From Siphonodentalium dalli (lineage: Eukaryota; Mollusca; Scaphopoda; Gadilida; Siphonodentaliidae): a stretch of 64,000 nt of DNA. The notes beneath the pieces are model-generated. The model made no database searches. It was not told where the DNA came from and saw only the letters and a list, made by a program, of their open reading frames with translations. A program made the translations under genes and the position numbers. Below, in pieces: positions 45,308 through 57,120 of this stretch. The stretch is from assembly GCA_032622095.1 (NCBI GenBank), contig CP136062.1, forward strand, positions 1,674,001 to 1,738,000. The letters are read 5' to 3'. Each line of letters opens with the position of its first letter. The first letter of the stretch is position 1.

Positions 45308-48300
45308 TTATTCATCCAAGATAGTTTTCAAAATAGATTGGAAAACATCTGGAGTAACCTTGGTGCAAATATGATCTTGCATAAGCTTACGCAAAAGCTT
45401 ATTCTTATATTGATCTTCTCCACATGGTTTGGGCTGGATGTTCTTAGATGCATAGTCGCCCATCCATGATGGAGGCTTCTTTGTTCTACTAGATGTCCTA
45501 GGTACTGGCTTCGGTCTGGAATCTGAAAGAGAAATTCTTTCTCTATCTCCACTCTGACTACTACTCGAGGCATCATCATCACCTGAAACATTCGCTTTCG
45601 CACCATCAACAACAACAGTATCTTCTGCAATAGGTGCTAAAGGTACACGGGTAATATCAACAACTTCATCATCAGTATTCTGATCAGCCTCATCATTGCT
45701 ATCACCTGTGGAACGAAGTTCAAGTTGACCTGTCGAATCCTGTGTAGCTGAAATATTAATAACTCTGTCATCACCGACATCAGTTCTAACTTCCCTGAAC
45801 TCATCTATTTGAGTGCGGTCGTCACCACAGGAAGAAGAAATACCACCAGCTTCCAATCTCGCAGGAAAGTCGTCACCCCGACGAGATGGAGCTGAACTGT
45901 CCTCTGCATTAGGAGCAGATTTTATACCTGCAACGCCCTGTGGAACAAAACATATCACCGACTCTTCATCTGAACCATCTATATGGTCTGAACCATTAAT
46001 ATGGTTATCACGAACTTCATCACGTGAAGTATCACTACCAGTACCTGGAATATGACGTTTCCGCACCTTAGGCTCCGGTGGCCGTACAGGTGGGATAAGA
46101 GGATCTACTATTGGAGCATCAGCATCTCTCTGTTCGAGAGGAGATTTAATGGCTGTGTCGTCATCTGGAAAGTCAAAGGGTAAAGAACCAATAGGCAACA
46201 AGTGGTTCCTATGTAAAGTTCTTTGCTTTCCACTGTCATCTTCTAAATTAAAAACAGGAATGTCAGAATTGGGTTGAGATTTAACAGTATAAACTTCAGA
46301 ATCATATTTATCTGCCAATTTATGTCTGCCTTCGAAAGCTAATGTCTTTACTAAGACTTTGTCACCTACATGTATAGTTGCACCACGAAGCTTTCGATTA
46401 TAATATTTGGCATTACTACTCTGAGCACCAGACATAGATTTGGATGCTAATCTGTAAGAATCAGAAAGTCTTTGTCTAAGATCTGAAACATAATCACAGT
46501 AAGAAGTTTGATCAGAATCAGGTTTATTCAGACCAAATAAAACATCAAGAGGTAACCGTGGTTCTCTTCCGAACATCAACTGAAAAGGAGCAAAACCAGT
46601 AGTTGCATGCCTAGTACAATTGTAAGCATGAACAAGAGGACCTATATGTGATTTCCAGTCATGTTTCTGTTCAGGATTAAGAGTACCTAACATACTAATA
46701 AGTGTGCGATTAAATCGCTCTGTAACACCATTCCCCATCGGATGATAAGGAGTAGTTCGGGACTTCTTGATGCTGCAAAGCTGACAAAGTTCAGAAATAA
46801 GATGAGATTCAAAATTAGCACCTTGATCACTATGAATACGTTGAGGATAACCATAATGAATAAAGAAATTGTTAAACAATACATCAGCAGTAGTCTTTGC
46901 CGCCATGTTCCTTGTAGGATAAGCCTGTGCATATTTAGTAAAATGATCTGTCATAACAAGAACATATTGGTAACCACCTTTAGAACAATCAAGAGTAAGA
47001 AAATCAATACAAACAAGTTCAAGAGGTTGAGAAGTAGTGATGAATACTAAAGGTGCTCTGAAATTCGGATTAGTTTTCACTCGTAAACATCTACGACAAT
47101 GTTTTATCCAATCATCGACAGCACTGTCGATACCTGGAAAATAAAATCTTTCTTTCACAAGTGAAACTGTTCTGTCACGACCTGGATGTCCTATATCATT
47201 ATGTAATGATTTAAGAACAAAAGAAATCTGTGAATGTGGTAAAACAAGCTGAGTGGTGGTTTTACCATTAAAAGTGGACTCTCTATAAAGAACTCCTCGC
47301 TGCAACCTAAGCTTAGAAAAATGTCTTAAAAATGCTGAATGAAGCTTAGAAGGGGGAAGGGACTTTCTCTTTGGGCAACTATTTCTTCTCACGGCTGACA
47401 ACCATACGGACAATACATCATCTCTTTCCTGCAATCTTCTCCAATCCTTATAATTCATTTCATCAAGATCATGACCTACATCATCTTGAACAGAATTTAA
47501 AACATCAGTGCTGCAACATAAACTTTCAACAAAAGGTTGCTGCACCTGTAATGAATTACAAATAACTTGAACTGAATCATTTGTAATAATATCTGGAGGA
47601 GGTGTATCCAACCTAGATAAGGCATCTGCATCGGTATTAGATTTACCGGGTCTGTAAACAATATCACATTTAAAAGAACCTAAGGCTGATAACCATCTCT
47701 GTCCAGTAGCATCTAATTTGGCTGAAGTTAAAACATAAGTTAAGGGATTGTTATCAGTATAGACTACAAAATAATTACCATATAAATAGTCATAAAACTT
47801 TTCTGTAACTGCCCACTTTAAAGCTAAAAATTCTAACTTATGTGCCGGGTAATTCTTTTCTGCTGCTGTGGTTCCTCGGCTGCCATACGCAATAACTCTC
47901 TTCACGCCATCAATCTCTTGGTAAAGGACACAACCTAAACCATGAAGGGACGCATCAGTATGGACTTCAAAGGGCCTGCTGTAATCGGGGTAACCTAAAA
48001 TTGGGGGATTAGAAAGACGATCTTTCAAAGTATCAAATGCAGACTGCTGCTCATGCTCCCATTTCCATTTCCCTGTAAAAGAGGATTTAACCTTGTTCTT
48101 TGGCTTCTTTGTATTTGTAGGGGGAAGTAAATCTGCCAAGGGCTTGGCAATCCTGGAAAAATTTGGACAATATTTTCTGTAGTATCCTGCAAAGCCAAGA
48201 AATGATCGCAATTGATCAGAGTTCTTGGGAACTGGCCAGTTGACAATTTTGTCAACTTTCGCAGGATCCGTCTCGATACCTTTCTTTGAAACTACATGGC

Positions 48301-49439
48301 CTACATATGAGACACAGCGCATGAAAAATTTACACTTTGCTGGAGCCAGTTTCAAACCACATTCTCTGAGCCTGTCAAAAACAAATCTAAGTTGCTCCAA
48401 CATCTCTGGAACAGATTTTGACCATACAATGACGTCATCAACATAAATATTACATATATTCCTGTTAAGACCATCGAGGAAGTCTTCCATCATTCTCTGA
48501 AAGCTAGAAGGACTATTGTTCAAACCAAATGCAAGTCTATTATATTCATAGAAACCTAGACCTCCGACAGTAAAAGCTGTTCTCTCCTTGTGCTCCTCTG
48601 CAATTTCCAATTGATGAAAACCAGATTTGAGGTCGAGAACTGAGCAGTACTTGGCACCTGCCTGCTAAGTAATCAAAAAGGTCTTCAGGCCTAGGGAGTG
48701 CATAATTATCTGGAATAGTGCGTTTATTTAAAATTCTAAAATCTGTACACATACGAAGGTCATTTGAACCCTTCTTCCTAACTAAAACAACATTAGAAGA
48801 ATATGGACTGTGAGATCGGCGTATAATGCCGGCAGCTAACAACTGGTGAAGATGATTTCTCACTTCATCAATCTTGCTAGGAGGTAAACGTCTCGGACGA
48901 TCCTTGAAAGGTGTAGAATCATACATGTCGATCCTATGCTTAACTGCACTGTAAAAACCTAAGTCAAGATCATGCTGTGAAAAAACATCTGAAAACTCTT
49001 TGATGAGATTCAATGCAACAGATATATCCTTTACATCATCAAGAGAAGAAACATCAATAGTAATTTTATCAAGAAATGAAGAGGTAGTCTCTGAACCTGG
49101 GGAGGTTTCAATATCTTGCTCAACAGAGACTGGCTGTACCTGACAAATAACAGAGTTGGGTGCTATACTAATAGTCCTAGAAGAAATATTTGACAAGTGA
49201 ACATCAACAGTATCAGTGCTCTTGAAATCATATTTCACAATATATGGTCCTATCTCTAAAAATTTGAACCGCTCATCATCTGGGAGAGGCTGCAAAATAG
49301 CACATGTGGGTTGGTAAGGAATCTTGTGATCAATAAAACCAGTAACAACTTTCTTAGTATTAGGATGGAGAATAACATGAGTATTCTCAGCAGACTTTAC
49401 ATGACCTAGAACAAAGTTGTGTTTAGCAAGTTCGTTCTC
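45308..49439 (-). pseudogene. pol: Gypsy pol: RT, RNase H, integrase, acidic tail
   Basis: The first part (49439-48660) follows the protease frame directly after a TGA and holds the RT fingers (VVLVRKKGSNDLRMCTDFRI). A tandem CCTG duplication (48657-48664 on the plus strand) then shifts the frame. The second part (48610-45308, 1100 codons) has RT YVDD (residues 56-59), RNase H (Asp219, Glu260, Asp286), an HHCC finger (His470, His475, Cys505, Cys508), integrase D536, D595, E631 (D,D35E), and a GPY/F-like module near 745-810. About 290 residues of acidic, Ser/Asp-rich tail with no domain follow. It copies element RNA to DNA and inserts it. The initial Met of the second frame is not a true start. 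Confidence 0.93.
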
Positions 49440-50375
49440 TCAAGAAATCATGCATCTGAATGCCATAAACCAAGATGATGACAAGTTTGCATTCTGTAAA
49501 AACCTGTTACCATGTGCATCTTTGCACAACTGCATGAGTTCTGAAAGAATATTAGTTCCTAGCAAAACTGGTACTGACATGTTATAATAACTGTTTGGCA
49601 CTACAAGAAAAATGAACTCTTTGCCGGAATCTTGTCCTAATGAAGGAACTGTAACAGGACACTGAATGTATCCAAGGTAAGGAAGTTTCTTGCCATCAGC
49701 ACACTCTATATTAAGTATAACAGACAAGGGCTGCAATGGAATATGTTTCAAGAAAGTGCTGTAAAATTGCTCGCAATTTGTGGAGCAAGTCGAACCTGTA
49801 TCAACAAGAGCCTTAGTATTGTAACCTGAAACAGTAATATCTGACTCTGTAGCATTTCCATTTATACAATGTTCCTTATTGGAATCATTAACAAATTGAG
49901 ATTTGTTAATAAATCTCCGGGATCTATCCTGTGGACGAAAAAATTTATCTCTATCATAGTAGCGATAGTATCCACCTTTCCTACAACCAAACGCTTTATG
50001 CGTCAAATCACCACATTTCCAACATCCGGTGTATCTACCAGATACATACTCTCCTTGTAACCTATCATTTGTGTGATTACTATAATCATTTCTCTCATCT
50101 GAAACATTATGTGACTCCTTCTGAAAATAATGAGCATTATCGCTTCTCTTCGTATACTGCCTTCTGCGATTCCAATTCCTATATCTCTGCGCACGCCGTC
50201 TGGAGTAAGAGTTATAACCACTGTTATAATTATCATTTATGTAATAATCATCATTGCTGTAATTATTATCATAACTATTTTCACTATTTCTCTTCAACTC
50301 CTCTATCCGAACTGTCAATTCCAATATCTCAGCCTGTATCTTCAACATAACTTCCTCTGAAATCTGTGACGCCAT
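49440..50375 (-). CDS. Gypsy nucleocapsid-protease frame (gag-pro)
   Basis: 311 codons starting at ATG 50373-50375, with a TAG three codons upstream, so the start is firm. Residues 5-30 form a likely coiled coil. Residues 34-75 are Asn/Tyr-rich then Arg-rich. A CCHC zinc knuckle is at 118-131 (CWKCGDLTHKAFGC), and an aspartic protease with LVDTGS at 190-195 follows. The frame ends in TGA (49440-49442); the same frame continues into RT. The usual capsid region of Gag, several hundred residues before the knuckle, is missing or unrecognisable. Confidence 0.88.
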   Translation of the reverse strand: MASQISEEVMLKIQAEILELTVRIEELKRNSENSYDNNYSNDDYYINDNYNSGYNSYSRRRAQRYRNWNRRRQYTKRSDNAHYFQKESHNVSDERNDYSNHTNDRLQGEYVSGRYTGCWKCGDLTHKAFGCRKGGYYRYYDRDKFFRPQDRSRRFINKSQFVNDSNKEHCINGNATESDITVSGYNTKALVDTGSTCSTNCEQFYSTFLKHIPLQPLSVILNIECADGKKLPYLGYIQCPVTVPSLGQDSGKEFIFLVVPNSYYNMSVPVLLGTNILSELMQLCKDAHGNRFLQNANLSSSWFMAFRCMIS

Positions 50376-52633
50376 CTTTCGCTAACTCGCAAATAGCTAG
50401 GAAAAATTTGAAAATATTTCAACCACGATCGACCTACAAATTCTAAGAAATATCTCTGAAAAAAAAAACAAATGTCACTTTAACTAACTGGAATAAAAAA
50501 TAATTCGAGTCGAAACCTACAAGAAAATTCGGGGAAAAAAATCACTAAGTGTAAAGGTCAAAGTAATAACCTTGCTGAACGCTGAAAACGTCATGTGAAA
50601 ATAGACTAAACTCAATATCTAAAAAACCGACGCGATGAAATTTATACAGAAAAACCTAAGTATTTTCTGCCTACCAACTCAGAAATCACTGAAAAACAAA
50701 ATTCATTTTGTAATTAAACCTGCGGAAAAAAAACAATTCTGCGGAAAAATTTAATTGAAGAAAAAGTCCAACTACGTAAGAAAATTTCTGAAAAATAAAA
50801 ATTTCTCAAGTTTGCTGTAAATCAGAACACTGTAAGTCACCTACAATTTAACTACCAAGCGAATACCTACAAATCGCATCAAAATTCAAAATTAATCTGC
50901 GATTAAATATTCAAGTCATCTATTTCCGCTCGCTATCTGACGTCAACTGAAAAAATTTCAAAGTCAGATCTAACCTGATCAATCACAAACTACAACTCAA
51001 CAATGGAAAAATAAATTAATTTTCCACGACGTCACTAACAAGTCACCTAATTTCAAGTTAATTGTGCCGTCCGGCGACAAAACTGAAATATAATCAATCA
51101 CGTGTTGACACAACAACACAAATGAATATTAACATTCACCGTCAACTGAAAGTTGATTCGAAAAATTATTTTCCGAACTTGCTCTGAAAAATCACCTATT
51201 TTCGAGCTATATACTCCACCGTCAACTACAAAATTCTCAAATCACAATTCACCGTCACTGAAAATCAATAAAGATTTTTACAATCACCTATTGTCCCACT
51301 ATAAATTCACCGTCGTCTGAAAATTTGAACACAAATTTCACTTCCGCTTGCATGCTAAGTGTGGACTGGCTGAAAATTTATAAGTTTTCTTGCCGACAAC
51401 TGCTACTAATTAGTTTGGTTAAGTTAACTTCCACCTAATTAGTGTCGCGAAGAATTTAATTTATGCACCTATCTGATGAAATGAGATGAAAGCAAGCGCA
51501 ATGCGTACTTGGCTCACAAAAAAAAATTTAGTGGGAAAGAGGGTGTGGCAGGGGAGGGTTCAGGGTTGACTCACCGTTAACCTGAGACTCCGACAACTGC
51601 AGACTTCGACACCAACTTACCATGTCACGACTATCAACAAACCAAGATGACAACACCTGCTTGTACTACCAGAACTAGTTGGGACAATTTGTCCAACATC
51701 GGGTCTGAAAACTACTAACTTATTAATGCAAAGTCAGAATTGCATTGCATAATGTTGGAGACAAAAAGTATTTATCACACCGTCACAACAAAGTGACGAC
51801 CGAATGTCAAGAAATTTAGAAAAATTCTCGACCAACTTCGGTTTCAGAAAATCTCCGGTAATATGCAATGAAATTCACTTTGCAATTCACAAGCTGACAT
51901 TTGGCCTACATGTATGCATTTATCAACAGATGTCACTTTATGACAATATTTCGATCAAAGAATAAACATTGACAGCATACAATACATAATGTGTGGCTGG
52001 ACTGATATATTATATACCTAACTACACCTATAGTTACCTAAACAAAAGCTAATTATAAGCTTTTAAATGCTACTTGATCAGAAGATTTGAAAATAGACTA
52101 TACACGTGTTTATTTGTTTACTTTGTTCTGATCAATAGAAAATGTGACCCGGTGACGAAACGAAAACGAAACCACGGACTACCGAATTCCGGAAAACACA
52201 ACTTTACCGGGTTTCAATTTACCAAAATCGGACAACAAAATATTGGCAGATAATAAATCGAATTTAAAGTTTGGACTTTGCCCAAATGCTAAAAACGACT
52301 AAACAGAGCTGACAATACAAAAATTTAGACATAATTATAATATTAAAGGAATACAGCCACACCAAAACAATGTGTTTACAAATTTCACTGAATAACATGA
52401 AAATTTATCAAATTTTCAACAGAATTTATGTTTTTATGACTTTTTAAGCATAAAACTGTTCAAATCGTATTGTCTCTTCCACTCCAACGCTGAATATCTC
52501 CAGAAATCCTGATTGTCATTTTTTCACAGTTTTTGAAGCACGAAAACACGAATTTCTACAACGTTCCAATTTTCACACCAATTTCAAAGTTCCACACTAT
52601 AATCAGAGCTATAGCTATACGAATGGGTGCCAT
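50376..52633 (-). other. Gypsy 5' leader, 2.26 kb without open frame
   Basis: Between the primer site and the gag-pro ATG no minus-strand frame reaches 60 codons. The sequence is A-rich on the plus strand, with loose repeats of CACCGTCAACTGAAA and CTGAAAAAT words (50690-51330). A capsid-coding part may have decayed or been replaced here, or this may be a natural long leader. Nothing else seen. Confidence 0.6.
52615..52632 (-). promoter_or_regulatory. Candidate primer binding site
   Basis: One base after the 5' LTR end (..CTACCACA), the minus strand reads TGGCACCCATTCG. TGG complements the CCA tail of a tRNA; which tRNA primes is not determined. Confidence 0.6.
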
Positions 52634-53744
52634 TGTGGTAGAGCACAGGGTGGGTCTTAAGTGAACCATCAGTCGCTATATCACAAACATTTATGGGCTC
52701 TGAGTCTTGATCAGGCAGGGTCTATAGAAACACTACGCCTACCTTTAAAAGTCTTCATCATGCATTTATTGAATATTCATTCTATACCAAACGGAACACA
52801 TCCAACAAGCATCACAACATGGATGACATCACAACACATCTATACAGCTTGACAGCAACACCACAACATCACATCGAGCATCAATCATCAATCGAGAAAA
52901 AGGACCCTGGTGAACAAATACATAGGTTGTAGTTGCTGCAGAATAAATATCCAGTATGGATATTAATAAATATATGAAATGTGATTGTGTCAATAAACCA
53001 ACTTCCCTATTGTCGATATAAACAACTATTTTGACACAATCCTAACTGTGACGAACAGTTAGAAATAAAACCTACATGCTAGTATAAAAGGGTGATTATG
53101 AACGCAGTGTGCGATTTCCAACTTCACTAAACTATTGGGCAAATATATATTGCAAATGTGATGTAGTTCTAAACATCCAAAACGAAGACAATAGTATTAA
53201 AATACAGATATAATAATGGGTAAAAACGTAACAGAATATCACATACCATATCGTAGGAACATAGGTCAAGATGTCATAACGTAATTTACATTAAACTATA
53301 TAACTTCTACATTCTTCAGGCATAGAAGAATGTACGCTTACACTGAGTGTCACGACGGAACGATGTTGTCGCATCGAACGCTAATTATCAACTGAAAAGC
53401 GCGGCGAATAAAGTTACCTGTGATTGTCTGAGACACCTTAGTATCAGACAGTTAGATCTCAGATTGGGCGCTAACATAGACAGAGTAGACTCAGTGGACA
53501 AGGAATTGGGCTAAGTTAAGAATATGAAATAGCGAAATGCAGAACAGGTATGCGGCTGGGGACGGGAAGTGTAAAGAACGGAATAGCGCGAAATGGAATG
53601 AAATGGACCAAGTACGCGGAATGAAATGATAATGCAGCTATACAATGTATATTAGTGAGTTAGGTATAATAACTTAGTTAGTATACATGTGTAGCATCTA
53701 ATAAAGGCATATACTGTTTTGGTATATAAAATAGCACTGTCACA
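52634..53744 (-). repeat. Gypsy 5' LTR
   Basis: 1111 bp, the longer LTR. The extra 51 bp lie at about 53321-53372. Otherwise close to the 3' LTR, with about ten scattered substitutions seen by eye. Confidence 0.95.
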
Positions 53745-53748
53745 CATT

Positions 53749-54645
53749 TAATATAGGAGCATTTAGAATATAAAACATAGTGTGTAACATTCAATTGTGC
53801 TTATGGATAGTGGATTAAGCAGTGTTAAACCATCAAAGAGATTCACTGGACATCGATTGTGAGTAAACAAATTCAATTTACGCGGCATTTATGAATGTAT
53901 TTCCGCTGTTTATTTTATCTTGATAGAAACCGCGCACCTGGCCAAAACCCAGCGAGCGGGACTCTGCGCGCCTACATTTTCTAAAAATGAAAGTCTGCCG
54001 GTATATGTGTACATGTGCATATGTACATGTAATAAGTAATAATTTAGAATTAACAGTTACCAAATTATGAAAATTTCCTCAATAATATCCTAATAGTATA
54101 CATGTAGAATAACGATCATATTAAGAATCCGTTATTTTCCGCAAAACACTTTGTGTGAGCGGAGCGTTTGTATATATACATCATGTAAATAGTGAGCGAT
54201 AAGCAAAACACCGTGGCGATTGATTAGGTTGAGAGTGATTCATGGTGACCCATTCAACACCAAAATCTGAGATTTAGCTTATTAAATGGCAATACCGGTA
54301 ATGATGTATGTTGTAAATAAGTTCATGATTCCACTGAATTGTAGGGGCTATGAATCATTGCTGCCTTATCGTAGCGAAAATTTGATATAACCCTTTCTTT
54401 ACTAAATGGATTCTCCCACCAAGTAAAAAAGAATTTATTTGAATTATCTATTATTCATTCAGAGGGGTGTTCAGGAAATGCAAGCAGATGACAACAGACT
54501 AACAGATAATACATACATGTACATGTGTAGAAGGATATCTATTAATTGGTTGGAAATGTTCAGAAAAGTTCAACAAACGACTTTATCTGAACACTTCCCA
54601 CAACATCTACTTGTCAATAAGCATTTAGTAAAGGAAGGGTTAATA
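53749..54645 (+). repeat. Repeat B copy 1, last part
   Basis: Matches 57361-58263 and ends GAAGGGTTAATA, right next to repeat A copy 2. It contains a GC-rich stretch 'cgcgcacctggccaaaacccagcgagcggg'. The frame 54439-54675 recurs in copy 2 but has no domain. Confidence 0.9.
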
Positions 54646-57120
54646 GCAACCACCCCAGTGGGTGTTTATACCTAAATGCATGTGAATTATGACGTCATAT
54701 AATTTTTATATAATTTTTATATAATTTTTATATATTTCTATATACCATGAGAGAAATTACCGGGTACGTTTATTTGTTAATTTAACACGTGACTTCCGGG
54801 TGGCTACTGCGCAGAATCCAGCAGAAACTACAGGGTGCTCCGATATAACGGAGGAATATGCAGACAACAACAACAACTGATCAAATTCATTCCCAAATTC
54901 TAGAATGTACCCGACTTTCAAGTTTAACCTATTCAGTTCTTTCTGAGGATTAACTACAGCCTTTTCATCTGATAAAAATCATTGGTATATCATTAGCATA
55001 ATAATTAATTACCCCCCCCCCCCCGTCAAGCGACCGTCCTGTCAGTGTCATCCGGCTTACGGTAGTTACTTGATCGGAAATTACTTCCGTATATCCCATA
55101 GACCGATAAGGCCTTCACCTTCGCTTCATGGCAAACAATTTTCACAAATGTACGAGTGTACGTAGATTAATTAATCGCTTGAGTTCGTGACAATCGACAG
55201 TTACTGTGTTAGGCTTCACTGTAAACTGTTACAGACAACAATGATCAAGATTCCAGAATCATTCAATCAACCAAAAAGTTCGAAGTTCAAAGAAAGATAA
55301 AAAAATGAAAGAACGAATTCTGTGTTATGTGAATTGTAAATTGTGATACTAAAATTGTAGTATGTTTCCTAGTTACCAACTTCAACTTCAACTTAAGTTC
55401 AAGGAATTGATATCTGATGAGGATTCTTGTGGAGTTGTGAACACAACAGCACAATGCGTGCTCCTGGAGGTATTTTTCTCCAAATCCAAGATTTTTTTAA
55501 AGGTAGGTCTGTTTGCTTTAAATTAAAAATTAAATTTTGATTATTATTTCATTTAATCATTTTTGATCATTTGACAATTTGTCGTGGTCATTCGTTGGTC
55601 ATCAGTGTCACAGTCAGTGTGTTTGTCGTCATTCGTGTTTGGTTGTCGTCTGTCGTTTTTCGTCCTTGGTAGTTTGTCGTCGTGTTTATTGTTGGTCGTT
55701 TTTTTTCATCCTTTGTTCATTTGTTTGTGATCAGTCGTGGTTTTTGTGGCAAGTACACCGCAGCCCAAATGTAGTTAGCCAGTGGAGCCGCGGTGTACAA
55801 TGTAGTGCATTTCGGACGCAGTGGCAATGCTAACTGCACCGTGGTCAACTGGAAACTTGTTTTGTCCAGCAGGGTACATTATATCCCGTAGATTTGGACT
55901 AGGATTACCTAAGCACAAACCAGGCGAAAAAAAAATACATGTACTGTAGGTTACACATAATTTTGAAACCTGCAGGCCTGGGTCGATGTGTTTGTCATCA
56001 AGACATTTTTCGTCATCGATCATTCGACATCGTGTTCATCTTTGGCTGTTTGTTTTTCGTCATCAGTAATTTTTCGTCATCGATTGTTCGACATCGTGTT
56101 AGTCGTTGGCCATTTGTTTTTCGTCATCAGTCGGTATTTGTCTTCGTTGTTGTTTGTTGCCATTTGCCATCGTCATCCTCGCCATTTATCTGTCATTTGC
56201 CACCATTCGTCAGCCGGTGTGTTTTTTCGTTAGTTGTTTTTCATCATCGGTCATTTGTTCATCGGTTGTTTTTCGGAAATTCTGTCTGTGTGTGGGACCA
56301 CTTAACTGTGGTGCGGTTAGCATTGCCACCGCAGCTGAAATGCAACTACACCGCGGCGCCACCGGCTAACAGTTGGGTCGTGATGTAATTGCCATTCGGC
56401 ATGGTGTATTTGCCACGGTGTACTTTCATCAAACTGAAAAAAGACAATACAACCCAGAAATCTAACCACGGTGTACATGCCATTCGACCGTGAGGGTAGT
56501 TGCCTTTCGGCCGCAGTGAACTTGCCGTTTGGCCATATGTACTTGCCGTTCGGCTGCGGTGCTCAATTGCAGTTACAAACACTGACACCGCAGCCGAACA
56601 GCAAATACACTGCGGTGCCAATGGATACTTGTTTTGTCCAGCGGGGTACATGTATTGTATGTCTACTTTGATCCCGGAAATGGGCGGGTCCAATTTCATG
56701 AGTGACCATGTCCTTGACCATGACCTCGCTCATATACATGTACATAGGTACATAGAACTTCTGTCTCTGTGTGTTATAGACTTGAAAACTGCACGACTGA
56801 TCGGACTAAAATTTGGTTATAATGTACCAAAGGCCTACTTTGATCCCGGGAACTATATGGGTGGGTCCAATTTCATATGCGACTGTGTCCTTGACTGCGA
56901 CCTCGATATATACTCATACATTGTACATGTATACCGGTTGGCAACGTTGTTCCCTAAAGAGCCCGGATGAAGTCAGGCACATCAGCTAAGTATACCGGTA
57001 CAGACTTTCATTTTTGAGGCGCGCGATCGCTCTTGCGCACCATCGCACGGCTAAAACTGAAAACCAGCGAGCGATCGATTGCGCACCTAGGCCAAATACA
57101 GAGAGCGAACCTGATAACGC
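54646..57120 (+). repeat. Repeat A, copy 2
   Basis: Starts GCAACCACC after TTAATA and ends GATAACGC before TATTATCAG. It matches 1163-3926 without the ~300 bp Helitron-like piece. A 14-C run (about 55012-55024) replaces the shorter C stretch of copy 1. It sits exactly between the two B copies, so the local order is B-A-B. Confidence 0.85.

Larger units (their letters stand above)
43550..53744 (-). mobile_element. Ty3/Gypsy LTR retrotransposon, 10.2 kb
   Basis: Ends are TG..CA with CATT duplicated at 43546-43549 and 53745-53748; the empty site with one CATT is at 57357-57360. On the minus strand the order is 5' LTR (53744-52634), candidate primer site, long leader, nucleocapsid-protease frame, RT, RNase H, integrase, polypurine tract, 3' LTR (44610-43550). 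This PR-RT-RH-IN order defines Ty3/Gypsy. LTRs differ at roughly ten sites plus one 51 bp gap, so insertion was recent. No chromodomain and no env seen. The copy is defective by a TGA and a frameshift in pol. Confidence 0.95.
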
